Virus record (IMG/VR): IMGVR_UViG_3300037189_014399
Coordinates: 1 to 64,000 of that record
Origin: a virus
Reading direction: 5' to 3' (one strand)
DNA: 64,000 nucleotides
This document shows, one piece after another, positions 50,231-59,119 of this stretch (positions are counted from its first letter, which is position 1; each line of letters starts with the position of its first letter). The notes under the pieces are model-generated. The model was not told the origin of the DNA. It did not search any database and saw nothing but the letters and a program-made list of their open reading frames with translations. The translations under genes and the position numbers were made by a program.

Positions 50231-50823
50231 ACTGGGTATTCAGGATCTCCAGCTATAAACATGATCCAAACCATTTGTCCCTCCACAGGAACCAACCTAT
50301 GAAAGGTATGCTCTGGAGTAGTTACGCCAGCTGTAGTTGTAGTTCCTGGTGCGGTAACTCCATTTTTATAAATACTTTCCTCAGCAGAATCCGTTGTAGA
50401 AGTAGTACTGGAAGTTAAAGCTCTTATCTTTCCCTTTGTTTCAACCATAGACTTAGTTGTTGTGTGAGCATGGTTAAGCTGCTTTGTAGCGTCCTTAGCA
50501 ACAACTGTTAAAGCTGGAATAGTAACTTGATGTGTGTGGGTTCCCACGGGGTAGGATGGTCCATTTCCAGATGTAACCGTTTTAGCTTCGGTAGTAAGAA
50601 GGGCCGCAACTTGAGCTGCGGTGTGGGGTAGGTGGTCGGGATGGTAAGACTCTGAAGTAATGGGCAGTACAGCTCTAGCCCAACCGGTTATAGCTTCACC
50701 TGTTGGTTGAAATACTTGAACTTGAATTCTATTTTTCTTTAATGGGTCTCTAATACTAATGACCTTAGCTTCATATATTCCGTAAAATCTAAGGCGACCA
50801 ATGTCATCCATTCCGTAATTCAT
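50212..50823 (-). CDS. Tail spike/gpV-like baseplate protein
   Basis: The N-terminal 80 residues (YGIYEAKVISIRDPLKKNRIQVQV) form an OB-fold as in gpV/gp5-type central spikes. A threonine-rich linker follows, then a beta-type C terminus (VEGQMVWIMFIAGDPEYPVWIGV). It overlaps neighbouring genes, within the baseplate operon. Confidence 0.75.
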   Translation of the reverse strand: MNYGMDDIGRLRFYGIYEAKVISIRDPLKKNRIQVQVFQPTGEAITGWARAVLPITSESYHPDHLPHTAAQVAALLTTEAKTVTSGNGPSYPVGTHTHQVTIPALTVVAKDATKQLNHAHTTTKSMVETKGKIRALTSSTTSTTDSAEESIYKNGVTAPGTTTTAGVTTPEHTFHRLVPVEGQMVWIMFIAGDPEYPVWIGVQ

Positions 50824-51440
50824 TAGATTATTTTACTACCCTTCGTTGCAACCCAGCTCGTAGTTCTAGGGGCTACCTGGTAATTGGGGATAGTTGAATC
50901 ATGGCTGTAGGGATTGGTTGATCCAGGAACAAAGCTAACTGGTTTAACTACCTTAGGAGATGCAGTTAACTTAGGAACAGGAATGCTATTTTGATTTGGG
51001 GCAACTGCATATGAGGTTAGAGCAGAGCTTGAAGAGCTAAGATCCTTGCCTGCTAACTCATTGTTAACGTTTCTAGTTTCGGATGCAGATGCTGCATTGG
51101 GATTTACATCACCAAGCAGATCACAACCCAGCTCTAGCTCCATCATGTATGGGGCTTCTGTTCCACCGAATATGTGACGGATAGATAAGACCGTCCAGTA
51201 CCCAGATAAGTTATTAGGTACCCCATCAATGTAGACAGGATCATATGGACGAAGGTTTGAATTACCCACAACGTAAGCTCTAGCTCGGTATGCGTATCGA
51301 TCTGTGTCCGCAATATCGCTAGCAATATACTTAGCTTCAGTTAAAGAGGTAGCTACTTCATAGACATTATGCTTTTTAAACTTAGCTTTAGGTTTATTAG
51401 ACTTGCCTACATTTGAGAACCGAGGTGTATTAGATGCCAT
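50823..51440 (-). CDS. Baseplate hub companion (about 205 aa)
   Basis: The ATG at 51440 (MASNTPRF) overlaps the end of the hub gene by 11 bases; an earlier ATG at 51458 is also possible. Residues about 25-120 look like a beta-rich hub (LysM- or gpD-end-like) segment: YDPVYIDGVPNNLSGYW. Together with the upstream protein it seems to form a split gpD/gp27-type hub. Confidence 0.65.
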   Translation of the reverse strand: MASNTPRFSNVGKSNKPKAKFKKHNVYEVATSLTEAKYIASDIADTDRYAYRARAYVVGNSNLRPYDPVYIDGVPNNLSGYWTVLSIRHIFGGTEAPYMMELELGCDLLGDVNPNAASASETRNVNNELAGKDLSSSSSALTSYAVAPNQNSIPVPKLTASPKVVKPVSFVPGSTNPYSHDSTIPNYQVAPRTTSWVATKGSKII

Positions 51441-52281
51441 ATAAGAAGTAATCCTCACTAGGTATTACAGATCCGTTAACAGAGATAGTGTGGTCTTTGG
51501 TCTGATGTGTGGTAGCAATTACATCTCCTGTATTTACAGAGAAGCCGCTTACAACACGATCAACAATAACTGCTCTATCTGGACTTTCATCTGAAAGCTC
51601 AGGCTTAAACATAAAGCAGGTTCCATACATACGTTGAGCTTTTGTTACCCCATCGTTATATTTAAAATAGGGTGCAGATGCTTTCTTGTCACCGTAGATC
51701 TTATTCTTTGATAAGAAATAAATAGTTGTGTTTTCTGCCCTTAAAGCAAAACCACACTGCTTTGCAAGACGTTGAAGCATTTGCCAATCACTCTGTCCTG
51801 CTTGAACTACCTGCTCACGAATTCGTGGATGACGTTCAGTAATAGTATTTAGTCCATGCTTCTTGCAAATCTTAGCAACAACAGAATCAGCTGTAGCATT
51901 CTTATAGATTTGCTGATCTGTATTCTTAAGAACGTATGAGGCAGCTACGCAAGTAATGGTTGTATTGTTAGTTGATGTTCCCGTTTCAGGATCAAGGTCG
52001 TATACGTAGCCATTAAAGGATGATTCGTTTGGTCCGGTGCTCCAAGTAAACACAACAGGATCCCCAGATACAATTCGTGTTGAATCTAAAAAGGGTTTAC
52101 CCTTAAACTGCAGGACCAATACGTCGTGAGAGTTTACAGTCTGAAATAGTTCAGCACCAATAAGTATTAGTTCAATAGCAGGTGTGTTTGGAAACTTTAC
52201 TCCAAACTGAGAGGAGCGGGCAGCACCTTCCCATACAAAGTCATGTTGAGCACCCCTAGAATTAAAGACTTCATTAGACAT
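51430..52281 (-). CDS. gpD/gp27-like baseplate hub protein
   Basis: The 283-residue protein shows the typical tail hub pattern: FKGKPFLDSTRIVSGDPV, VAASYVLKNTDQQIYKN and SDWQMLQRLAKQCGFALR. In myoviruses this trimer links tube and spike. The usual C-terminal part is apparently encoded separately by the next gene. Confidence 0.8.
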   Translation of the reverse strand: MSNEVFNSRGAQHDFVWEGAARSSQFGVKFPNTPAIELILIGAELFQTVNSHDVLVLQFKGKPFLDSTRIVSGDPVVFTWSTGPNESSFNGYVYDLDPETGTSTNNTTITCVAASYVLKNTDQQIYKNATADSVVAKICKKHGLNTITERHPRIREQVVQAGQSDWQMLQRLAKQCGFALRAENTTIYFLSKNKIYGDKKASAPYFKYNDGVTKAQRMYGTCFMFKPELSDESPDRAVIVDRVVSGFSVNTGDVIATTHQTKDHTISVNGSVIPSEDYFLYGI

Positions 52282-52564
52282 GAGGGATCCTTATGATGGT
52301 TCCAGGTTCAATAGAAAATGGATCTGTGATCTCTGGATTTAAATCCATGATCTTCCACCAGTACTCAGAGGTATATAAGATTCCAGAGTTGTAAGCAAGG
52401 TTAGCTAAGCTATCTCCTTCTTCCCAGGAATGGTCTACGTACCTTGCGGTTTGAGACTCAGGAAACTTTCTAAACACAGCAATGTTATAGATGCCTGCTT
52501 CTGTCTTTGCAGGAAGCTGAGCAATTGGTCCATCGTAATATCTAGACAATCTACTTATACTCAT
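52274..52564 (-). CDS. LysM-type baseplate protein (96 aa)
   Basis: The second half (WEEGDSLANLAYNSG..YWWKIMDLNPEI..IEPGTIIRIP) is a LysM domain, as found in small tail proteins between tape measure and hub. It may bind peptidoglycan or link the hub. Overlaps by four bases at its start. Confidence 0.8.
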   Translation of the reverse strand: MSISRLSRYYDGPIAQLPAKTEAGIYNIAVFRKFPESQTARYVDHSWEEGDSLANLAYNSGILYTSEYWWKIMDLNPEITDPFSIEPGTIIRIPHV

Positions 52565-54399
52565 TTAGTACCCAATCCACCAGTAACGGTCTTTCTAACG
52601 GTTGCAGTAGAGTTTTGGAATACTGCCTCAATAGCAGGATCGATATCTCCAAACGCTGGGATTCTAGTCATAGAGACATCAACAGTAGATAGCATAGGAA
52701 CCATGTCTTCTGTAAACAGAACATGGTTTACTTGAATAGAGTTTAAAGATACTTTGTACCTTAGGTTATCGTGGAACTTTATCCAGAATGGAATACCAGT
52801 TACGTAACCAAAATCAGAGCTCTTTGCCCCAACAGATCCTTGAAGCAATCCTTGAGAGGCGTCTTCAGGGTTACCATTTACAATTCTGTAAAAGAATTCA
52901 AGGTCGTATTCAGTTCCTCGGCTTAATATGCCTGCAATCTCTTTAGGTCCTAATGCTCTTGGATAGTTAATGCTGTATGCGGACTGACCAACAGCCTTAC
53001 GCAACTCAGTCATGTCTGCAATTCTATTTAGATACAAAGTGCAGGAGACAGCTGTGTTACCACCAAGTACGTTAGCTGGATCTGCGTTTCCTAATGTCCA
53101 GTCAATTGAAGTATTACTTTGTGTAGTGTAGGCAAGAGTTGTAGGGTTATAGTTAAAGTGAAACCTTAATTTACCTGTAGAGTTTTGAGTCTCTGCAGAT
53201 TGCTTATCTTGATAGCAATAACCTAGGTTGTTTGTAAACCCAGGGGTTTCAAAATCAAGACCACGACCACCATTCTCTACTCCTATACCGGACATCTGAC
53301 GTTTCATGTATGGAATATCACGAGTGTAGAAATGGTTAGGGGGATTCTCTTGAGGTTCAGTGGTGTCATAGGGAGCAGCTTTGCCTGGGTCGTTACCGCC
53401 GCCACCATTACCACCGCCGTTACCATTATTTGTTGTAGCAAGGCAATTTGTTTTAGATTGAATAACTTTCTTTGCTGCTACGTATCGACCATCTTTTTGA
53501 TCAGGAAGAATATTAGGACGACCTTCAGAGTCAGTTCCGCCAACTGCTATAGCATTAATATCATAGGTAGGTGTAAGTGAAGTCTTTTTATTTCCGTGCT
53601 CATCGTAAACATTGATTGTTCCTTTGTAACGATTTTTAAGAGCAGAAGAACCCACATTAGAAATGGTTTGTTGAATACCTACTTCAAGTACATACCAAAG
53701 GCCATCACAAGGACAAAGCCCACCATATCCACCAACTGTAACGGCATTGCTAACCTCGCTAGGTATTTGAGTTGCATTTCCCTTACCGGCTGTAAATGTA
53801 ACAGCTAAAGGTTTCTTTCTATACTTAGATGCCGGCACTTCATAATCACTGGCAGAAGTATTAAGTGTTGAATTTTTTGTTAAAGTAACTCGTACAGGGG
53901 GTACACCAATTGATCCTGTTTTTCCTGCAATTGGATACGCATAAAGATAAAACGCATCTCCAGAGAAATATGCATGACGATAGCCTGCAGATACAAACTT
54001 TGGTGGCTCTTGGTTTAAAGAAAAATTACTTGATCCACCATGTACGTTTTGAATGCCTGTAATTCTTGCAACCTTATTGTTGCTGTCAGCCCAAGTACGA
54101 AGAGTGTAGCCGGTGTCAAAACCTATTTTTACACCATCGCTGTTTACTAAAGAAGCGGATCCATTAGATCCTTCTTTCCAAACACGGATTACGTAACAAA
54201 TTAATTGTTCATTTGAAACTGTTCCATTAGTTAATGGAATAAACCCGCCCCTAGTTCCAAAATAATTCCATACAAGATTCTTTGTAGTGCTGCAGATATC
54301 ATCTGAGCTTGCAACAATTGATCGTTCTTCTGGTTGAGATGTAACAATGAGTGCCGATACAAAAGCCTCTACTGTATAGTAGACATCTGTTGTTGCCAT
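52561..54399 (-). CDS. Unknown baseplate/tail protein (612 aa)
   Basis: Predominantly beta structure with a low-complexity NNGNGGGNGGGGND spacer near residue 330. The C terminus has features of tail-linked proteins (IQVNHVLFTEDMVPM). Its place between tape measure and LysM suggests a baseplate part or tail-tip fibre. No enzymatic signature seen. Confidence 0.65.
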   Translation of the reverse strand: MATTDVYYTVEAFVSALIVTSQPEERSIVASSDDICSTTKNLVWNYFGTRGGFIPLTNGTVSNEQLICYVIRVWKEGSNGSASLVNSDGVKIGFDTGYTLRTWADSNNKVARITGIQNVHGGSSNFSLNQEPPKFVSAGYRHAYFSGDAFYLYAYPIAGKTGSIGVPPVRVTLTKNSTLNTSASDYEVPASKYRKKPLAVTFTAGKGNATQIPSEVSNAVTVGGYGGLCPCDGLWYVLEVGIQQTISNVGSSALKNRYKGTINVYDEHGNKKTSLTPTYDINAIAVGGTDSEGRPNILPDQKDGRYVAAKKVIQSKTNCLATTNNGNGGGNGGGGNDPGKAAPYDTTEPQENPPNHFYTRDIPYMKRQMSGIGVENGGRGLDFETPGFTNNLGYCYQDKQSAETQNSTGKLRFHFNYNPTTLAYTTQSNTSIDWTLGNADPANVLGGNTAVSCTLYLNRIADMTELRKAVGQSAYSINYPRALGPKEIAGILSRGTEYDLEFFYRIVNGNPEDASQGLLQGSVGAKSSDFGYVTGIPFWIKFHDNLRYKVSLNSIQVNHVLFTEDMVPMLSTVDVSMTRIPAFGDIDPAIEAVFQNSTATVRKTVTGGLGTK

Positions 54400-57300
54400 T
54401 ATAGACCCCCTCCAATTCCATGTACTTTGAGTTTTTTATTTAATTCTTTATTAAAGGTATCAATCAATACTTGAGCATCTTTAGCCCCACCGTTTTGAAG
54501 TGTGACTCTCATATCTACTTTGATCTCTACTTTCTGAGAGGCTGAGAAGTTTGCGCTAACGTTTCTATTAGCATGAGATCTTGCAGCAGCAACTTCAGCC
54601 ATAGCCATACCTGCGGCGGAGTCATCTCCACCCTTGCCGTAATACCCATCATTCTTTGCAACTTGTTGAGCATCGTCAAGGTACTTAATAAACTGCCCAC
54701 CAGTATATGTAGACCAGGCTTTCCAACTCTTACCGTGGCTACTCTTTTCCCATGCAGCACGGATGTTGTACTTAGGATCACGAAGTCTTGATCCATCACG
54801 ATACTGATCGTGACTTCCCTTGCCATCGTAGTTCTGCCAGTGCTTCAAAGAACGAATCTGGAATAGACCGTAGCTAGGTCCCCACTTAGCATCTTGTAAC
54901 TTAACATCTCCTGTAGCCCCTGGATCAAGATGTGATTCGGCCATTGAAACAGCAAATGCTGTCTCTAAAGACTTTCCACGGAAGCCCTGTGTGTACAACA
55001 TACGCATGTATGCTTCACGACTTCCACCAGGAATCTTATGAGAGATATCTCCAAGCACTACGTTTAGTGAAGGATCAATAAGAGGATCACCTGATGCATC
55101 TTTTGCATACGCAGCTTTAGATCCAAGTTCTTTTGTAATGTCTTTAATGTTTAAAGATAGACCACGTTCCATAGCGGTACCAAGACGAGCAGATAACTCC
55201 ATAGAGTTTAAAAGTGACGCATCACTTATTGTATTGATTGCAAAAGATTTATTCTTTGTACCATTAGGATTAAACAATGGATAGCCACCCTCTGTAGGAA
55301 GTGGTGGACTGAACTTAGCATCCTTACCAATGTACTTTCTTGGATCAACACGACCTTGTGCACCAGGACCTCCGTTGTCACGAAGTTCAAAGTGAAGGTG
55401 AGGACCAGTAGAGTTACCTGCACCGGTGTCTCCTGGCTTACCACCAGAACGACCAATCTCTTCTCCTTGATGAACGGTCTGTCCTGTACGAACCTTGATA
55501 TAAGAAAGGTGACCGTACAGTGTTGACTTCTGACCGTGAGTAATGATTACGTAGTTGCCGTAATCTTTATGCTTTCCTGTGTGGGTTACCTTACCGTCAG
55601 CTGCAGAGTAAACAGGAGTTCCCTTTTTTACACCGTAGTCAATACCACTGTGCTTTACAATCTTTCTTTTTGTTGTGTGAGGATCCTGACGCATACCAAA
55701 GCCGGATGTAACAATGGCTTTCCTTGTAGGGGCCTGGAATTTAGAGGCTACCTTCTGGCTAGCCAGTGACTGGGTACCGCCGCTTTCCCCTCCATGACCA
55801 AATACGCCGTGACCATGGTCGCCCATTCCAAGGCCTGGAACGTCGTTACCGCCGCCTCCACCCATAAGACCTGAGATAAGACCCCAGATGGTGCCTCCGA
55901 CGGCTCCTATGGCCGTTCCAGGGCCCGGTAAGAAGGATCCTATGGACGCTCCTATGGCAGCATCTTTACCCACATTTAGGGCTAGATCTCCAAACTTCTT
56001 AAGACCAGGGTTATTCTTAGCTAGCTTGGTATTGTCCAGGGGGTTCTTAACTGCCTGAGCAAGCATGGCTAGAAGGGCTAGAGGCCCGCCTCGTCTAATT
56101 CCCTTACCTAAAGCGCCCCGTATTCCTCCGCCACCCTTAGCTAAGCTGGCAGCAACAGATCCCTCTGTAGCCAAAGCTGCAGGATTGTTCATCATTGTCA
56201 TGGCTTGCATCATTGCCTTGTTTTGCATGTAACCATAACCCATACCAATTGCACCAGAGGTTACAGCTGAGATAGTTCCTCCAACACCACCTAATCCAGG
56301 CACGGTTTGAAGTACGCCCTTTAATCTTCCAAGAAGATTAGTTACCTCAGGAAGTGCCGCAGCAAAATCAGCAAGCGCATTGTTAGCAGCGGCTACGCTA
56401 TTTAAAGATGTGTTGTACCCAGAAACTAATCCCTGGTTAGTATTCTGAAGAAGCTTAGCTTCACTTGTATTGTAATTAAACTGAGCTCGCAACGGAGAGT
56501 TCTTTGCCACACCCATTAGATCTAAAGCTTTAGTAGATCCCTTAAAGGCGTCCTTACCTAAAGCTCCGTTGTTTCTTACTCTAGCTACAAGACCCATTTG
56601 AATTTGTGCCATAAGATCCTGGTTACCACCAGTGATCTGAAGAAGTGAGTTGTAGCCCTTACCACCAGGATTCATGACAGATGTCATGACCTGATCTACT
56701 GTTACTTTCTTTCCACCAAATAAAAAGTTATAAACGTCATTGACGATTGTAGGGATTGGTTTAAGCTGACCATTCTTATCACGAATTTGTACTCCCATTT
56801 TTAGGAAGGACATTCCGTTCATCTGTGATAGGGCACCAGCTACCTGCTCGTTAGTTCCTCCAGTGAGTGCACTGAGTCCACCAACAGAGGACATAATATT
56901 CTTTGAGCTTAATGTGTTTGCAAGGAAGCCACCACTATATGCAACTGAAGCCATAGCTTGAGTTGGACCAACGGCACTAGTTGCACCATTTCCTACAGCA
57001 CGGTTTGCACGAACAATAGAGCTCTGAGCTGACATTCCGCTAAGGCCTGCCATAGTATCTGCGGCCATACGAAGGTTAACAGCTGATTGCGTGTTGGGCA
57101 TTAAGCCCATACCAAGCGCAACAGTTCCAGCAGCTACAGTAATGCCACCGGCAATCTTTTCTGCCTTTGTGTAAGGCATTTCTGGCATGTCACCCATGCC
57201 AAGTTTCTTTGCAGGAGAGTTAGTCCCACCACCACCAGTGGGACTATCGCCTGTACTTAATTTTACATTTGCTGCACTCTTAATACTCTTTTCAGTATTT

Positions 57301-57461
57301 GCTGCAGACTTTTCAATCTTCTGAAATACGCCGTAGAGTTTTCCAGCAGCGGTAATTGCTAAGTTAAAGAACTTTTGGACACCGGCATTTGAGCCCATGC
57401 CAATGGAGCCCTTCTCATTATTTCCATCTGAGGGGCTAAATAAGTTCTGGTTACTTGCCAT
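54399..57461 (-). CDS. Tape measure protein with M23 peptidase and transglycosylase-like domains
   Basis: Start ATG at 57461 overlaps the preceding stop (TGATG); a TTG one codon earlier is possible. The N-terminal half is helical with Gly/Ala-rich hydrophobic stretches. About residue 590-700 has an M23 endopeptidase: HSGIDYG, HGQKSTLYGHL and GPHLHFEL. About 830-925 has a lysozyme/transglycosylase-like domain: AFAVSMAESHLDPGA, GLFQIRS. It sets tail length and helps penetrate the wall during DNA injection. Confidence 0.9.
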   Translation of the reverse strand: MASNQNLFSPSDGNNEKGSIGMGSNAGVQKFFNLAITAAGKLYGVFQKIEKSAANTEKSIKSAANVKLSTGDSPTGGGGTNSPAKKLGMGDMPEMPYTKAEKIAGGITVAAGTVALGMGLMPNTQSAVNLRMAADTMAGLSGMSAQSSIVRANRAVGNGATSAVGPTQAMASVAYSGGFLANTLSSKNIMSSVGGLSALTGGTNEQVAGALSQMNGMSFLKMGVQIRDKNGQLKPIPTIVNDVYNFLFGGKKVTVDQVMTSVMNPGGKGYNSLLQITGGNQDLMAQIQMGLVARVRNNGALGKDAFKGSTKALDLMGVAKNSPLRAQFNYNTSEAKLLQNTNQGLVSGYNTSLNSVAAANNALADFAAALPEVTNLLGRLKGVLQTVPGLGGVGGTISAVTSGAIGMGYGYMQNKAMMQAMTMMNNPAALATEGSVAASLAKGGGGIRGALGKGIRRGGPLALLAMLAQAVKNPLDNTKLAKNNPGLKKFGDLALNVGKDAAIGASIGSFLPGPGTAIGAVGGTIWGLISGLMGGGGGNDVPGLGMGDHGHGVFGHGGESGGTQSLASQKVASKFQAPTRKAIVTSGFGMRQDPHTTKRKIVKHSGIDYGVKKGTPVYSAADGKVTHTGKHKDYGNYVIITHGQKSTLYGHLSYIKVRTGQTVHQGEEIGRSGGKPGDTGAGNSTGPHLHFELRDNGGPGAQGRVDPRKYIGKDAKFSPPLPTEGGYPLFNPNGTKNKSFAINTISDASLLNSMELSARLGTAMERGLSLNIKDITKELGSKAAYAKDASGDPLIDPSLNVVLGDISHKIPGGSREAYMRMLYTQGFRGKSLETAFAVSMAESHLDPGATGDVKLQDAKWGPSYGLFQIRSLKHWQNYDGKGSHDQYRDGSRLRDPKYNIRAAWEKSSHGKSWKAWSTYTGGQFIKYLDDAQQVAKNDGYYGKGGDDSAAGMAMAEVAAARSHANRNVSANFSASQKVEIKVDMRVTLQNGGAKDAQVLIDTFNKELNKKLKVHGIGGGL

Positions 57462-57604
57462 CAACCAACCCTAGGTTTCTCTAAGGCTTTGGATATCCAA
57501 AGCACTCTTTCTCTTACCGAAAGATTACGGATCTCAGTCAATGTCCACCCAGGATAGTTCTGTGAAAGAACATCATAGGTTTGAATGATTAGATCGTAAT
57601 CTAT
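57461..57604 (-). CDS. Second tail chaperone reading frame, AUA start or frameshift
   Basis: A 47-codon frame follows the stop of the chaperone gene at 57606, reading (M)DYDLIIQTYDVLSQNYPGW.. and ending TGA that overlaps the tape measure ATG. Its first in-frame codon near a ribosome site is ATA (57604), five bases after AGGAG; no ATG, GTG or TTG fits. Tail chaperones are often made as frameshift fusions, so +1 or -2 shifting at the end of the upstream gene is an alternative. Confidence 0.65.
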   Translation of the reverse strand: MDYDLIIQTYDVLSQNYPGWTLTEIRNLSVRERVLWISKALEKPRVG

Positions 57605-57605
57605 T

Positions 57606-58421
57606 TCACTCCTGAAACAAAGAAGCCAGTGTTAGTGGCAACGGGACCTCCGACCCGCAGAACTGACAAGGCTTAGTAATTTCATCAAGTTGTGGACCTG
57701 GGTTGCGATCTGAAATGGCTTTAAGGATATCTCTACGATCTTTGATTCCAAGGTTGCGAACCTCGTCACCGTCAATCAAGGGAATACCGTTAATCGATTT
57801 AACGCAGCTCTTTAATACAATGGTGTCCAATTCGGCTGCGGTTTTATTATTAGAGTTTACTAGACTCTTTTGTGTGTGTCCTGTAGGAAGTGATACTTCT
57901 ACAGTCCCAACCTTACAAGTAATATTAAAGGTCTTATCAGATTCAAGCTTTTTAAGCTTTACATCTGTGTTAAGTCCAACAGTTAAGGTCTGGGTTTGAT
58001 CTGGGCACTTTGAGCATAGAGGACCTTCAAAGATAACCTCATCACCAAAGGTGACACGGCGGATTGCAAGCAGGAGCATTTCACGATCTCCGGCTAGCAA
58101 CATATCCAAAACGTCTTTTTCTGCTGGCTTGTCTCCAAGGCGTACAACCGCACGCTCTAGAATAAGCATCAAAGCCCTACCAATATCGGCCGCCTTTGCA
58201 ATGGCTTCCTCATCAGCCCCAGTTAATTCTCGTACTTCTGCTGTAGAGATGAATCCTTCAAATGGATCCATCAATCCAGCTACTAGTTCAACGGTGGTGT
58301 CAGGAGGAGTAGGAGCCTTACGTCTTACTGGCTCCTGACTCCCTACCTGATCACTTAATGCTTCTTCTGCGATTTGATTAACAAGTTGTGGATTATCTAC
58401 TGCACTGATTTTTGTAGTCAT
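57606..58421 (-). CDS. Tail assembly chaperone-like protein with zinc site (271 aa)
   Basis: It lies between the tube and tape measure genes, the place of tail assembly chaperones. CSKC (about 145-148) and CQFC near the C terminus could bind zinc. The central part resembles baseplate hub assembly-type proteins of T4 gp26 kind, but weakly. Confidence 0.65.
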   Translation of the reverse strand: MTTKISAVDNPQLVNQIAEEALSDQVGSQEPVRRKAPTPPDTTVELVAGLMDPFEGFISTAEVRELTGADEEAIAKAADIGRALMLILERAVVRLGDKPAEKDVLDMLLAGDREMLLLAIRRVTFGDEVIFEGPLCSKCPDQTQTLTVGLNTDVKLKKLESDKTFNITCKVGTVEVSLPTGHTQKSLVNSNNKTAAELDTIVLKSCVKSINGIPLIDGDEVRNLGIKDRRDILKAISDRNPGPQLDEITKPCQFCGSEVPLPLTLASLFQE

Positions 58422-58442
58422 TTTATACCTTATCTTTCGTTA

Positions 58443-59105
58443 TTAAGCTAGTGGTGTGTAATTCATACCTGATGCTTGAGAAGGATCCGCAGCAGTTGTT
58501 GCGTAGTCTGTTGCATAGGCAACGTCAAAACCTTCGTGAACAATCTGCATTTCTTCAACCATCAATGTGTTAGCTCCTGCATCAAGGTTGCTGTAGCTGA
58601 GGTTTGTGATCCATGCGTTATAAATATGGAAGTGAATTGACGCATGCTGCTCACCTGGAGTAGTGGCTGCCGCACCAGCTGAGGTCTTTGTAGCCTTTGG
58701 GTTTGGATGGCTAAGAACCTGGATATCAATGTCGCAACGGAAGTCTGCGCCAATACCTGACTGTGCATTACCAGTCAAGGTTGAGAATAGGCGCTTCATC
58801 CATAGGACGTTTGCATTCTGACCTAGTAGTACACCCTTTGAGAATGTAATAGGTGTGAATGAAGACTGTCCAGGAATCTGGTGGAAGTTGGTGTTGTATC
58901 CGCCTTCACGGTAAGCGATTGCTTCTGTAGCAATACTTAAACCAGAAACGGAGACGAAACCCATCTTTCCCCAAGTATCGGTGGTAGTTTTCCACCCCTG
59001 AGCAGAGTCAGTGTTCGTTGGGTTAAAAGAAACCACGAACTTGAAGTTACGTACTGGATCGGTTAGCAGTGTGCTAAACGGTCTTAGAATTGGCGAATCG
59101 GCCAT
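58443..59105 (-). CDS. Tail tube protein
   Basis: The 220-residue protein is beta-rich with SILRPFSTLLTDPVRNFKFVVSFNPT at the start and a NAWITNLSYSNLDAGANTLMVEEMQIVHEGFDV segment, the usual C-terminal pattern of phage T4-like tubes. (Patterns are given in part.) It follows the sheath gene with 14 bases between, as in most contractile tails. Confidence 0.85.
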   Translation of the reverse strand: MADSPILRPFSTLLTDPVRNFKFVVSFNPTNTDSAQGWKTTTDTWGKMGFVSVSGLSIATEAIAYREGGYNTNFHQIPGQSSFTPITFSKGVLLGQNANVLWMKRLFSTLTGNAQSGIGADFRCDIDIQVLSHPNPKATKTSAGAAATTPGEQHASIHFHIYNAWITNLSYSNLDAGANTLMVEEMQIVHEGFDVAYATDYATTAADPSQASGMNYTPLA

Positions 59106-59119
59106 GATAGTTTATCTCC

